The notes beneath the pieces were generated by a model that had not been told where the DNA came from, made no database searches, and was given only the letters and a program-made list of their open reading frames with translations. From the NCBI GenBank assembly GCA_001800245.1, contig MGVA01000061.1, positions 29,627 through 93,626 on the forward strand: a DNA stretch of 64,000 bases, in the 5' to 3' direction. This document shows, piece by piece, positions 1 through 9,038 of this stretch. The first letter of the stretch is position 1, and each line of letters starts with the position of its first letter. Source of the DNA: Elusimicrobia bacterium RIFOXYA12_FULL_51_18 (GTDB lineage: Bacteria; Elusimicrobiota; Elusimicrobia; Elusimicrobiales; UBA9959). A program made the position numbers and the translations under genes.

Positions 1-450
1 GTCATTTACGAAGCTGGCGCTAATCCCGGAGTTACATCGCGCCACCGGGAGGATCTGGGCTCGCTGATCGCCAAATCAGCGCCTGAAAGCATACCTCCGG
101 AACGCGTGCGGACCGTCGGCTTCCTCTACGCGCAGGAGGACGCCGCCCTTTGTTCGGATATGCTTTCGGAACTGGACTCTATCTGCCTGCGGTCTCCGTC
201 AAAACCCATGTTCATTAAAAGGGCTTTCGTGCATATCTGCGAACCGGGGACCAATGGCAACGTAGTCATGCAGAAAGTAGCGGATTTTAAAGCTGTGGGC
301 CTGGTAGTCCTGGGCAATGTGCCACAGGAGAGCATTTATGAGATAGAGAATGTGTTTACCGCCGGCGGCGTGTTCTTCAGACATCTTCCCCGTGAAGGAT
401 TCTCTCATTCCGCCGTACTGGACCTTGTGACCGAGTTTATTCTGAAATAG
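1..450 (+). CDS. Unknown protein, C-terminal part (gene cut by window edge)
   Basis: The frame is open from the first base of the window to a TAG at 448-450, so the gene almost certainly begins outside; a GTG at 106 is the only internal start and has no convincing Shine-Dalgarno sequence. About 149 residues are visible. They alternate hydrophobic strands and charged helices (for example KAVGLVVLGN near the end), which suggests a small alpha/beta fold, but I see no motif that names a family and no membrane segment. The stop lies 7 bases before the start of the DnaA-like gene, so the two are probably co-transcribed with the following kinase. Function unknown. Confidence 0.6.
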   Translation, partial: VIYEAGANPGVTSRHREDLGSLIAKSAPESIPPERVRTVGFLYAQEDAALCSDMLSELDSICLRSPSKPMFIKRAFVHICEPGTNGNVVMQKVADFKAVGLVVLGNVPQESIYEIENVFTAGGVFFRHLPREGFSHSAVLDLVTEFILK

Positions 451-457
451 GTCATCT

Positions 458-2275
458 ATGATAAAGAAATGGGAGGTGGCTCCTTCGCCCAGCGAAAAAA
501 ATCCTACCCGGCATAAGTTTCTTATAAAAGGGGAGATGAAGGATATTTTCCTGGTGGTTAAAAAGTTGGGCGGGATCTGTTCCAGGCCGGAAAAAATGAC
601 CGGCGATTTTAATTTTGTTATTTACCTTTCCAGGCTGGAGCCGGATACTCTCTCTAAAATAAAAAGTCTGACGTCGGAACTCAGCGATCTTGCGGAGACC
701 CATCCTCCCGTGGCGTCGGCCCCTGCTCCGGTTAAAACCGCGGCTCCGGCGCCTGAACCTTTTGAACCCCCGCGCCCGAAGATCAAGATAACTTTTGACG
801 AACCGCCGCCCCTGCCGGTTCCGGAACCGAACCCTTATATTAAACCGGATACTATGCCGGCGCCGGGCCCGGTCGTTCAGGCTAAAGCGCCGCAGGCAGC
901 TCCGCCGCCGGCCGCCGCCCCGCCTGTTTTTGAAAAGTCTAAAACGGAATCAAGCCACGGGATCCCTTTTGTCCCATCCGCCGCTTCCAGGGTAAAAGCC
1001 GAGGAACCAAAGCCCGATGATAAACCCAAGGAATCCCCCAGCCATCGGGAAACTCCCAAACCATCCGTCTCTTCCCGGACCAAAGCAAAATGGTCTGTGG
1101 AACTGCCGCTCATTCCCACGCACAGTTTTCAGACGCTTGTTTCCGGTTCGCATAATCGTTTCGCCCACGCGGCCGCCACGGCCGTGGTTGAAAATCCGGG
1201 AGTAATGTATAATCCGCTGTTGATATTCGGGGTGCCGGGTACCGGTAAGACACATTTTGTGCATGCCATCTCTTATGGCCTGTCTTCGTCCATAGGTCAG
1301 AATAACATCTTTGTCACGGACGGCATAAAACTTTCAAAAGGCGTTGATATGGCGGTGAAAGACGGAAGTATCGGCAGACTTGAGGAAGTGTTTGCAAAGG
1401 CAAAGGTGCTTATTATAGACGACGTTCATCTTTTGATGCTGAACGAGAATAACACAAAATATATTTCAAAGTTGCTGAATGAGTGCATGACCAGGAATAA
1501 ACAGATAGTGGTAACCTCCGTGTTCCCTCCCAAGTCGCTGGGCGGGTTGGAGGAAGCCGTCGGTTTTCAATTAACGCAGGGCTGGATGGTGGACTTGAAA
1601 GCGCCGGCTCCGCAGGTCTATAAAGTTATCCTGAATCAGCTTCTGCAGGGTATGGAAATTAAACTTTCAGACGAAGATCTCAGCACCGTTTTCGCGAATA
1701 GAAGCGTGCCCTTAGGCGAAGCTATCCGGATATTGGGAAGTATGAAGAAATTAGAGAAATTTACCGTAAACGCCATGTCGCCCTCCTCCCATGTGCAGTT
1801 GCTGGATAATCTGCTGGGTTTAAGAGAGACGGAGAACGGCGCGATGCTTTCGGAGGAGGAATATCGTAAGGCCGCCGCCTGGAATCCAGGTGTATCCAAT
1901 TCCTGGCTCAAGTGGGGCCTCTTCTATCCAAAAGGCATGAAGCAGGAAGCGCAATATGTTCTTTACAAGACTCATGAACGTTCCGTAGAGATGGGATTGC
2001 GTATGGAGTGGCAACAGCTTTTTATGGAAGAATACACACCCGACGAACTCTACGGTATTCCATTTAAAATAGCTAATTTCGCAAGCGAAAAAAACGCCAA
2101 CGGCGTAATCATACTGGGGCCTCAGCCGACTTCGGCCCTGGGCGCTCAGGAAATGGAGTTTCGGAATATCACCATGAAGATCCTGGACAGTTTTTTGGTA
2201 AAAGGCGCCTGGGTGCAATCAGGACAGCTGAAATCCCCGGCCGCGTACGCAAAGATCCTTATGGACCTTATATAA
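458..2275 (+). CDS. DnaA-like AAA+ ATPase with N-terminal domain and Pro/Ala-rich linker
   Basis: 605 residues. Residues 1-80 form a small alpha/beta region; about 80-215 is a proline/alanine/lysine-rich, probably disordered linker; about 216-430 matches the AAA+ domain III of DnaA. The segment before the P-loop resembles DnaA (NRFAHAAATAVVENPG), the Walker A is GVPGTGKTH with Lys264, and the Walker B is LIIDDVHLL with Asp321/Asp322. The remaining 175 residues do not contain the DnaA domain IV helix-turn-helix signature, so this is not the replication initiator but an Hda-like or otherwise repurposed DnaA-family ATPase. The ATG at 458 follows the upstream stop by 7 bases; the histidine kinase begins 4 bases after this stop. 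ATP-dependent switching in a signalling complex is inference; the AAA+ assignment is firm. Confidence 0.8.
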   Translation: MIKKWEVAPSPSEKNPTRHKFLIKGEMKDIFLVVKKLGGICSRPEKMTGDFNFVIYLSRLEPDTLSKIKSLTSELSDLAETHPPVASAPAPVKTAAPAPEPFEPPRPKIKITFDEPPPLPVPEPNPYIKPDTMPAPGPVVQAKAPQAAPPPAAAPPVFEKSKTESSHGIPFVPSAASRVKAEEPKPDDKPKESPSHRETPKPSVSSRTKAKWSVELPLIPTHSFQTLVSGSHNRFAHAAATAVVENPGVMYNPLLIFGVPGTGKTHFVHAISYGLSSSIGQNNIFVTDGIKLSKGVDMAVKDGSIGRLEEVFAKAKVLIIDDVHLLMLNENNTKYISKLLNECMTRNKQIVVTSVFPPKSLGGLEEAVGFQLTQGWMVDLKAPAPQVYKVILNQLLQGMEIKLSDEDLSTVFANRSVPLGEAIRILGSMKKLEKFTVNAMSPSSHVQLLDNLLGLRETENGAMLSEEEYRKAAAWNPGVSNSWLKWGLFYPKGMKQEAQYVLYKTHERSVEMGLRMEWQQLFMEEYTPDELYGIPFKIANFASEKNANGVIILGPQPTSALGAQEMEFRNITMKILDSFLVKGAWVQSGQLKSPAAYAKILMDLI

Positions 2276-2279
2276 TCAA

Positions 2280-4280
2280 ATGGCTCAACTCGTTTTTTTT
2301 CTTATTATTGCGGCCGTGGGCATGTTCGCGGTTTACTGGCACATCAAGTTCAGGCATATTCTGCCGCTTGAGGGCCGCGCGCGCAAACTTGAGAAAGATT
2401 TCGACCGGTTTACCGCCTTTTCCCGGGAAGTTCTGGAGCACATTTATATACCTGAATCCATGGAACATTATGGCGAGATCACTAACTATTACCTCATAAA
2501 GATCCATAAAGTTTTCCCGGACAGTTCGATCCTGGTTTTCGAATCTTGCGACGGTCAGTGGAAACTTGTCAATTACCTGAAAAATTTCAAGACCGAGCCC
2601 AAATTAATGACAGGTTATAAATGGGAGGTTCTTGATAGGTGCGCGGATGAAGGAGGAATTTTAAGGCTGGATGCCGCAGCCTTGGAAGCCTGTCCCGGCG
2701 CGGCGGAGCTTTTAAGCATCTTTGCTATCAAGTCCGCCATTGTGGCCCCGTTTATGCAGTCCGGCGGCCGGGCTAAGCGTGTATTGTTGTTCGGCGGGGT
2801 CCGTCAGAATCAAGGGGATTTGTCCGGCGCAAGTTTGGATCAGGATCCCGGCAACGGCCATCCGGCCGAGCAGTATCTGCGTTTTGTTGCAGCACAATTG
2901 AACGCCATTTATAAGATTTCGGAAAAGGTTTTTTCCGGCAGGAAGGAGAATGAACAGCTTAAGAACGAACTTAACGCGGTAGTCAAAGAACTTGATATGG
3001 CCGGTTCCCGACTGATCCGGGGCGCCAAGGAGCGCAAAGCCTTATACGAGGTAGTGACCAAAGTCACCGGAGAGGAAAAAGACGTCAAGGTCGGCACCAC
3101 CGCCATCCTTAACGTGGTCGCCAAGATGGTTGATGCAGATATGGTGGCCTGCATGATCTATGATGAAGCCAAAAATGAACTGGTGATCAGTCCCGGTTCA
3201 TTCGGTATCCCGGAAGAGGAACGCCTGCAATACAGCGTTCCGCTAAGCAATGTTTCCTCCGCTTCGGTGCGTACATTTATTAATCGCAAACCTTTCATAA
3301 CCCCGGACGCCCAGAACGATCCGGAGGTGATCGCCCAGTATATAAAAAACTGGAACATCCGCTCGCTGATGCTGGTGCCGATCTCGCTCCATAGCCGTGT
3401 TATCGGCGTGCTGCGCGTGGGCTCGCGCCGCCAGGATTTCTTCACGCAGGATCAGTTGGAATTCCTCACAATTATCGCCGACGAACTGGCTATCATTATT
3501 GAGATGGTAACCCTGTACGAAAACCTTTCCAAGACCGCCACGGAACTGGCCCAGCTTAACAGGCTGAAAGATGAATTCCTTTCCACAGTCAGCCACGAGC
3601 TTAAAACGCCTCTGACCACCATAAAAGGGTTCGTTTCTGTGATCCTGAGCGGAGAGGTCGGTGCCCTGAACGAACAGCAGACAAATTTCCTCACTGTGGT
3701 TGATAAGTCCGTTAACCGTCTTACGCATCTGATCTCGGATCTTCTTGATCTCTCCCGTCTCAACGGCAAGGTTGAGATGGAGTTCACGGTGGTGAGTCTC
3801 GGCGAACTTGTCCGTAGTTCCGTTTCCAATATGCTTATCAAAGCCAAAGAAAAAAATATCGCTATTTCCTCTTCCGTGGATAAAATCCTGCCGCCGGTAT
3901 ACGCCGATATGAGGTGGATAAGCCAGGTATTGGATAACCTGCTGATTAACGCGATAAAATATTCAGGCCCCGGCGCCAAGGTTAGCGTCAGCGGGCATGA
4001 TAAGGGCGAGGTTGTGGTGATTTGTGTCGCGGACAACGGTCCGGGAATACCGGGCGAAGAACAAAAGCACATTTTTGACAGGTTTTACCGGGGTAAGACG
4101 AGCGCCAGACAGGTGCCGGGCACAGGCCTGGGGCTGGCTATTTCAAAGTCCGTGGTGGAAAAACATGGCGGCAGGATCTGGATAGAATCCAAGTGCGGCG
4201 CCGGTTCTAAGTTCTTATTTGCCTTGCCGGTGGCCAAAACCAAGCATGGGCCGCCCCCTGCGGAAATTCCGGGGGATTGA
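2280..4280 (+). CDS. Membrane-anchored GAF-domain sensor histidine kinase
   Basis: 666 residues. One N-terminal membrane helix (about 2-22) leads into a coiled coil, a degenerate GAF-like segment (about 50-210), another coiled coil, a clearer GAF domain (about 255-410), then HisKA and HATPase_c. The phosphoacceptor is His439 in STVSHELKTPL; the N box reads DNLLINAIKYS, the G1 box VADNGPGIPG and the G2 box GTGLGLAISKSV, so the kinase core is intact. With both GAF domains on the same side as the kinase core, the stimulus is probably cytoplasmic. The gene starts 4 bases after the DnaA-like gene and has no response regulator beside it. A run of eight T at 2293-2300 lies within its first codons. 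Confidence 0.9.
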   Translation: MAQLVFFLIIAAVGMFAVYWHIKFRHILPLEGRARKLEKDFDRFTAFSREVLEHIYIPESMEHYGEITNYYLIKIHKVFPDSSILVFESCDGQWKLVNYLKNFKTEPKLMTGYKWEVLDRCADEGGILRLDAAALEACPGAAELLSIFAIKSAIVAPFMQSGGRAKRVLLFGGVRQNQGDLSGASLDQDPGNGHPAEQYLRFVAAQLNAIYKISEKVFSGRKENEQLKNELNAVVKELDMAGSRLIRGAKERKALYEVVTKVTGEEKDVKVGTTAILNVVAKMVDADMVACMIYDEAKNELVISPGSFGIPEEERLQYSVPLSNVSSASVRTFINRKPFITPDAQNDPEVIAQYIKNWNIRSLMLVPISLHSRVIGVLRVGSRRQDFFTQDQLEFLTIIADELAIIIEMVTLYENLSKTATELAQLNRLKDEFLSTVSHELKTPLTTIKGFVSVILSGEVGALNEQQTNFLTVVDKSVNRLTHLISDLLDLSRLNGKVEMEFTVVSLGELVRSSVSNMLIKAKEKNIAISSSVDKILPPVYADMRWISQVLDNLLINAIKYSGPGAKVSVSGHDKGEVVVICVADNGPGIPGEEQKHIFDRFYRGKTSARQVPGTGLGLAISKSVVEKHGGRIWIESKCGAGSKFLFALPVAKTKHGPPPAEIPGD

Positions 4281-4333
4281 CCAGGTTGATTTTAAGAGGT
4301 CCGGCGTTATCCGCGACAGCGAAGGAGATTTTT

Positions 4334-5452
4334 ATGAAAAATACTGTGAGCATCTTTACGGTAATAGCCGTATCCGGTCTGCTCGCCGCCTGCGCCGGTC
4401 GGACAAAACATGCGGCTCCTCAGTCCAGTGTGGAAGCCGTGGAGACGGAGGGGTTGGCTCCATATAGCGAGAAAGACCTGGCGGCCACCGCCAATGCCGC
4501 CTGCGCTGAAGCGCAGAAAAACGCCGTGGAATCCGTGGCCGGCTTGTTCATGGGCGCACAGTCCAGGGCCGAAAAATCCGATATCTTAAAGCAAAACCTG
4601 CTCAAGAACCCCGGCTTGTACATTAAGAAGTATAAAATCCTTTCCGAACGGCGCGAAGGAGATTTTTACCGCGTTAATATCCGGGCTTATGTTTATTTGG
4701 ATAAAATCGCCGCCGTTCTGAGGGGGCTCGCCATTTTCGAAACGGCTAAATCCGGCGCGGCCGGAGCGCTGATGCTTGACGAATACTTCACAACCGCCGC
4801 CTCCGCTTACGGCGACGCTCGCAAAGCTTTTACCGAGTACCTGGGCCGTAAGACCGCCCTGATTTTTTTGGATACGCCGGCGCTGAAGAATTCCGGCGAT
4901 GAAAATTCTTTCTTTGAGGCCGCCCGCGCTTCAGGCGCGGACCTGGTGCTGATAGGAAAGGCTGAGGCCGCCCCTATGGGGGCCGCGCAGGGGCCTCAGG
5001 CCGGCTTTTATCCCGCCAGGGCCAAGGCCGAACTCAGGATCTACGAAGCCGGCACCCGAAAGTTGTTGCTGGAGATATCCAGCCAGTCCAACGCCCTTGA
5101 CGCCGCTGAAGAGGGCGCTTTCCGGAAGGCGCTTTCCTCGGCCGGTGAATTGTTGGGCCAGGAGGCTTTTTCAAAAGCCGATAAATTTATCCGGCCGGCC
5201 ACGCCGCTTACTTTGCTCGTTAAGGGTTTGAAAGGGATAGATGCTGTGGGAAAGCTGAAGGCTGCGGTGCAGCGCATGGAAGTTAATGGCGCCGTACTGG
5301 AAAGTTATTCCGAAGGCGAAGCGGTTATGCTGATTTATCCGGCGCGTCCGGATTCGCAGGAGTTTTGCAGCGCTTTGCTGCGGACCGGAGTATTTAATCT
5401 TGAACTTGAACGCGTAGGCCAGTTTGAAGCGGTATTTTCGGTCATTAGGTAA
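4334..5452 (+). CDS. Secreted lipoprotein with FlgT/LPP20-like N-terminal domain
   Basis: 372 residues from the ATG at 4334, which has an AAGGAG-type ribosome site at 4322-4327; the same frame extends upstream to 4277 but without a ribosome site and in front of the signal peptide. The N-terminus is a lipoprotein signal with lipobox LAAC (Cys20). The following part (about 45-130) has the FlgT/LPP20 look: an Ala-rich helix, then GLYIKKYKILSERREGDFYR followed by a V-x-A-x-V strand. The rest is alpha/beta with a stretch about ASGADLVLIGKAEA typical of CsgG/LpoB-like partners. It heads a run of three lipoproteins. A role in an outer-membrane assembly or secretion complex is inferred from context; the exact partner is unknown. 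Confidence 0.7.
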   Translation: MKNTVSIFTVIAVSGLLAACAGRTKHAAPQSSVEAVETEGLAPYSEKDLAATANAACAEAQKNAVESVAGLFMGAQSRAEKSDILKQNLLKNPGLYIKKYKILSERREGDFYRVNIRAYVYLDKIAAVLRGLAIFETAKSGAAGALMLDEYFTTAASAYGDARKAFTEYLGRKTALIFLDTPALKNSGDENSFFEAARASGADLVLIGKAEAAPMGAAQGPQAGFYPARAKAELRIYEAGTRKLLLEISSQSNALDAAEEGAFRKALSSAGELLGQEAFSKADKFIRPATPLTLLVKGLKGIDAVGKLKAAVQRMEVNGAVLESYSEGEAVMLIYPARPDSQEFCSALLRTGVFNLELERVGQFEAVFSVIR

Positions 5453-5515
5453 CAGCAGACTGTTAAGCGTGCCGGCCCGCACTTTTGATAGGCTGTTAAG
5501 GGATGAGGCGGAATT

Positions 5516-6142
5516 TTGAAAGATCACTACGCAGGGATACGGCTGCGTGCGGCCTTACTGGCGCCGTTGCTTTTCAGTGCCTGTGCCGGATCTGCCAGTT
5601 ACCTTATCTCTCCCGCGCTTCAGGCGGTTCCGGATGGACGTATCGCTCTGTTGCCTTTTGAAAACTACTCCAACGACGTTTCCGCCCCGGGGCTTATGCG
5701 GGGAGAGATCTCAAAACGTTTCATGCTGCGCGGCTATTCACCTCTGGACACCGCTGAGACGGATGAGAAGCTTCGGGCTATGGGCATTACCGATGGCGGC
5801 CAGCTTCCTTCGGTCAAGCCTGAAGAGATAGGCGGTGCTTTAGGCGTAAGTCTCCTTTGCTATGGATCGTTGGAGGATTTTACTTTTCAGAACCTTGGGT
5901 TTGTCGTTCGGAAATCGGTCGGACTCCGTATAAGGATAGTTTCCGCCGCGACCGGTGAGACGCTTTTTGATGCCGTGGGAAAAGGCAGGAATATAAAGGT
6001 GTTTCTGAACAGGGATGAGGCAACGGCGGCTTTTGTGGTTTATTCGGTGCAAAAGCTGGCTGAAAACATGCTTAAGCATCCGCTTTGGGCGGAATCCGGG
6101 AAGGCCATGGATCAGGCTTTTGCGCGGCTGCCACGGCGCTAA
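5516..6142 (+). CDS. Lipoprotein of the GNA1162 (DUF799) type
   Basis: 208 residues beginning at TTG 5516, preceded by a GAGGCGG-like ribosome site at 5505-5511. A signal peptide ends at FSAC (Cys23), a slightly atypical lipobox. The body, from RIALLPFENYSNDV through LLCYGSLEDF, has the repeated strand pattern of the GNA1162/DUF799 and LpoB-like periplasmic domains, in which a small alpha/beta fold resembles CsgG. Members are usually encoded beside CsgG-type lipoproteins, as here (141 bases upstream of the CsgG gene). No enzymatic motif is visible. It probably forms part of the same outer-membrane complex as its two neighbours; family assignment rests on pattern only. Confidence 0.6.
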   Translation: MKDHYAGIRLRAALLAPLLFSACAGSASYLISPALQAVPDGRIALLPFENYSNDVSAPGLMRGEISKRFMLRGYSPLDTAETDEKLRAMGITDGGQLPSVKPEEIGGALGVSLLCYGSLEDFTFQNLGFVVRKSVGLRIRIVSAATGETLFDAVGKGRNIKVFLNRDEATAAFVVYSVQKLAENMLKHPLWAESGKAMDQAFARLPRR

Positions 6143-6283
6143 GTTTTAAGCATGTAAAGGGCGGGGAAGTTTATAATTCATTTATGTCGCCGCTTATGTC
6201 GTGTCATTACGGAATTCGCCTCCGGTTCAGCGGGCGTCCGCCGGACTTGCGGAATAATTCCTTTTATTATGGAGGACTTTAAT

Positions 6284-7225
6284 ATGGATAAAAACAAGCT
6301 TATGGCACTGGGGGTAACGCTCGTTCTGTCGGTTGCGTGTTCGCCTTCCAAAACTGTAAAGATGCAGCAGGCGCTAAGCGTGGATAAAACCGAAAGGGTG
6401 GAGTCCAAATATGCCGGGCCCAAACGCCGCATCGGCGTGTCTGAGTTCGTCAATAAAACCACCTACGGCCAGGGCCGTCTTGGCGGGTCCGCCACCGACA
6501 TTCTGGTGACCGAACTCACCAAGTCCGGCAAATTCATAGTTGTGGAACGTGACCGCATGGAAAAAATAATGGAGGAGCAGAAACTACAAAGCCAGGGCAT
6601 GACCGATCCCCAGACAGCGGCTCAGGTGGGCCGCATCCTCGGCCTTGAAGCCATAGTGGTCGGGGCTGTTTCCCAGTTCGGTGTTAAGACCGAGGGCTCA
6701 GATTACCTTATCAGCCAGACCAAAAAACAAGTGGCCGACGTTACCGTGGATATCCGGCTTGTGGACGTGCAGAGCGGCCAGGTCCTCATGGCCGATTCCG
6801 GCAAGGGGCAGGCCAAATCCAAGAAAGGCTCTTTCCTCGGCATGGGCACCAAGGGCGGCTATGATGAGACGATAGAAGGCGAGGCCCTGCGGGCCGCCAT
6901 CGTGCAATTCGTGACTAATATAGACAGCCAGCTTAATAAAAAGGCGTGGTCCTGCATGGTGGCCGACGCCTCCGGGGACGGGATATATCTAAACGCCGGC
7001 CAGGACTCCGGGATGAGCGTCGGGATGAAACTAGATTGTTTCAGCCAGCGCGGAGAGATCCGTGACCCGCGTTCCAACCTGGTTATAGGCCATAGGGAAG
7101 AATATCTGGGCATGGTGGAAATTCAGCGCTATTGCGGAGATACCGGCGACTGTTCCATAGCCAGGATGATCAATGCCGCCGGCGGGGCGCCAAAGGCCAA
7201 AGATATTTGCAGGCTGGCGAAGTAA
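6284..7225 (+). CDS. CsgG-family outer-membrane lipoprotein
   Basis: 313 residues from the ATG at 6284, chosen because GGAGGA at 6270-6275 lies 8 bases upstream and the lipoprotein signal follows directly (Cys19 in VLSVAC). The mature part carries the CsgG core: RRIGVSEFVNKT, ATDILVTELTKSGKFIVVER, then RILGLEAIVVGAVSQFG and a strand VDIRLVDVQSGQVLMADS. In CsgG proteins this fold oligomerises into an outer-membrane pore that exports amyloid-like subunits, or acts as a periplasmic scaffold. The C-terminal 85 residues (WSCMVADASGDGIYLNAG onward, with several Cys) are an extension beyond the core. No curli subunit gene lies nearby, so the exported substrate, if any, is unknown. Confidence 0.85.
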   Translation: MDKNKLMALGVTLVLSVACSPSKTVKMQQALSVDKTERVESKYAGPKRRIGVSEFVNKTTYGQGRLGGSATDILVTELTKSGKFIVVERDRMEKIMEEQKLQSQGMTDPQTAAQVGRILGLEAIVVGAVSQFGVKTEGSDYLISQTKKQVADVTVDIRLVDVQSGQVLMADSGKGQAKSKKGSFLGMGTKGGYDETIEGEALRAAIVQFVTNIDSQLNKKAWSCMVADASGDGIYLNAGQDSGMSVGMKLDCFSQRGEIRDPRSNLVIGHREEYLGMVEIQRYCGDTGDCSIARMINAAGGAPKAKDICRLAK

Positions 7226-7286
7226 CGCCGCAAGCAGGAAAGCGTAAACCGGGGAGATGGAGATATTTAAATTTGTTTTTTGTGAG

Positions 7287-7319
7287 CGACAGTACGCTGT
7301 CGGGGCGCCGGTATATAAT
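7287..7319 (+). promoter_or_regulatory. Inverted repeat beside a -10 box upstream of comM
   Basis: A perfect CGACAG-TACG-CTGTCG inverted repeat (7287-7302) sits 11 bases upstream of a consensus TATAAT (7314-7319). No good -35 hexamer is present at the usual distance; the repeat covers that place, which is where an activator or repressor would act. Transcription would run into the ComM/YifB gene. Confidence 0.4.
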
Positions 7320-7357
7320 ATCCGTGATGCGGGGTGCGACAGGGGGGGGGTGGGAGC

Positions 7358-8896
7358 ATGTTGTCAAAGCTGCACACATCCGGACTCAGAGGCATAGACG
7401 GGTTTAACATCAGGGTAGAGGTGGATGTAGCGAAAGGGCTGCCTACCTATGCCGTGGTTGGATTGCCGGATGCCGGCATAAAAGAATCAAAAGACCGGGT
7501 TGTCGCCGCGGTGAGGAATTCAGGTTTTGATTTTCCGGTGAAAAAAATCACCGTAAACCTGGCCCCAGCCGAAGTAAAGAAGACCGGCACACATTTCGAT
7601 CTGCCGATTGCGCTCGGGGTCCTGGCCGCCTCCGGCAAAGTAAAGAAAGAAGCCGCCGCCAGGCTTGAGACTGCGGTGTTTATAGGGGAACTGGCCCTGG
7701 ACGGAGCTTTAAGGCCGGTGATAGGCGTACTGCCCATGCTTTTGTCGCTTAAACAAAGCGGATCACGGAAGATTGCCATAGTTCCGGTGGAAAATTCGGC
7801 TGAAGCGGCATTGAGCGGCCTTGACTGCCTGGCAGCGGGAAGTCTTAAGGAAGCGCTCGATTGGATCAACGGCGCGGCGGAGCTTTCGCCTTGCCGTCCC
7901 GCGGAGCGGGAACTCCGGGCCACGGCTCTGGGAGATTTTTCAGAAGTTAAAAATCAGGCTTTCGCCAAGCGCGCGCTTGAGATAGCGGCCGCCGGCTCTC
8001 ATAACGTTATCATGATAGGCCCTCCCGGAACGGGCAAGAGCATGCTGGCGCGGCGCTTCGCCTCTATTTTACCGCCGCTAACGGATGAAGAAGCGCTGGA
8101 AGTCACTAAGATATATTCGGTTATCGGATTGATAAAATCTTCACGCCTGATTACCGAAAGGCCGTTTCGTGAGCCGCACCATACTATTTCGGATGCCGCA
8201 CTTATTGGAGGCGGTACTAATCCCAGGCCCGGGGAAGTCTCGCTCGCTCATAACGGGGTTTTGTTCCTTGACGAATTTACGGAGTTTTCCAGGCCGGCTA
8301 TAGAGTCCCTTCGGGAGCCGCTTGAATCATGGAAGGTTACGGTTTCGCGCGTAAAGGAAACCGTGGTTTACCCGGCCAGGTGTCTGCTGGTGGCGGCCAT
8401 GAACCCCTGTCCGTGCGGCTATTTAGGCCATGATGTACGCGAATGTTCGTGTACGCCGCTTCAGGTCCATAAGTACCGCGCCAAGGTCTCCGGGCCCATT
8501 ATGGACCGCATAGACCTGCATCTGCAGCTAAGCCCGATTAAATTCGCCGATTGGGAGGCTCTGCCGCGCGGCGAGACTTCCCGGACGGTGGGTGAGAGGG
8601 TGGCCGCGGCAATGGCGGCCCAGCGGGTCCGGTTCAAGGATTCCGGCATCCGTGCCAACGCTTTCATGGGAGTCAGGGAGCTGCGCGAACACTGCCGCCT
8701 GCCGGAAGGAGCCGCCGGCCTTCTTGAGACCGCCATGAATAAATTGGGCTTTTCCGCAAGGTCTCTGGATAAAATACTTAAGATCTCTCGCACCGTGGCT
8801 GACCTGGACGGTTCACCGGAAGTTAAAAAGGCGCATATAATAGAAGCCATGCAATACCGCGCCTTGGATAAAACTACCGAGCTGGTAGCGAAGTAA
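7358..8896 (+). CDS. comM: ComM/YifB family Mg-chelatase-like AAA+ helicase
   Basis: 512 residues from ATG 7358; a GTG at 7334 in the same frame would add eight residues encoded by a run of G and is less likely. The N-terminal ChlI-like fold (GLRGIDGFNIRVEVDVAKGL, VNLAPAEVKKTGTHFDLPIA) is diagnostic of YifB/ComM. Then come Walker A GPPGTGKSM, Walker B VLFLDEFTEF, a zinc-type cluster (MNPCPCGYLGH, CSC) and the C-terminal Mg-chelatase helical domain. ComM is a hexameric branch-migration helicase that extends integration of incoming single-stranded DNA in natural transformation. DprA lies 1.4 kb downstream on the same strand, in keeping with a DNA-uptake role, although no competence pilus genes are seen here. 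Confidence 0.95.
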   Translation: MLSKLHTSGLRGIDGFNIRVEVDVAKGLPTYAVVGLPDAGIKESKDRVVAAVRNSGFDFPVKKITVNLAPAEVKKTGTHFDLPIALGVLAASGKVKKEAAARLETAVFIGELALDGALRPVIGVLPMLLSLKQSGSRKIAIVPVENSAEAALSGLDCLAAGSLKEALDWINGAAELSPCRPAERELRATALGDFSEVKNQAFAKRALEIAAAGSHNVIMIGPPGTGKSMLARRFASILPPLTDEEALEVTKIYSVIGLIKSSRLITERPFREPHHTISDAALIGGGTNPRPGEVSLAHNGVLFLDEFTEFSRPAIESLREPLESWKVTVSRVKETVVYPARCLLVAAMNPCPCGYLGHDVRECSCTPLQVHKYRAKVSGPIMDRIDLHLQLSPIKFADWEALPRGETSRTVGERVAAAMAAQRVRFKDSGIRANAFMGVRELREHCRLPEGAAGLLETAMNKLGFSARSLDKILKISRTVADLDGSPEVKKAHIIEAMQYRALDKTTELVAK

Positions 8897-9038
8897 TAGC
8901 AGCTTGATTTGCCTGTGGGACTATAAGTTTAGCTATACGGACGTATGACAAAAAGAGCTTTTGCGCTGAGGCGGTGAAGTTCGTCTGTACGGGGGGATTT
9001 ACGCGTAATTGCTGGCATTTGCATAATTTGGAGGAACG

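Noticed and set aside
458..2275. Chromosomal replication initiator DnaA and an origin
   Set aside because: No domain IV helix-turn-helix signature and no DnaA-box cluster or dnaN/gyrB neighbours.
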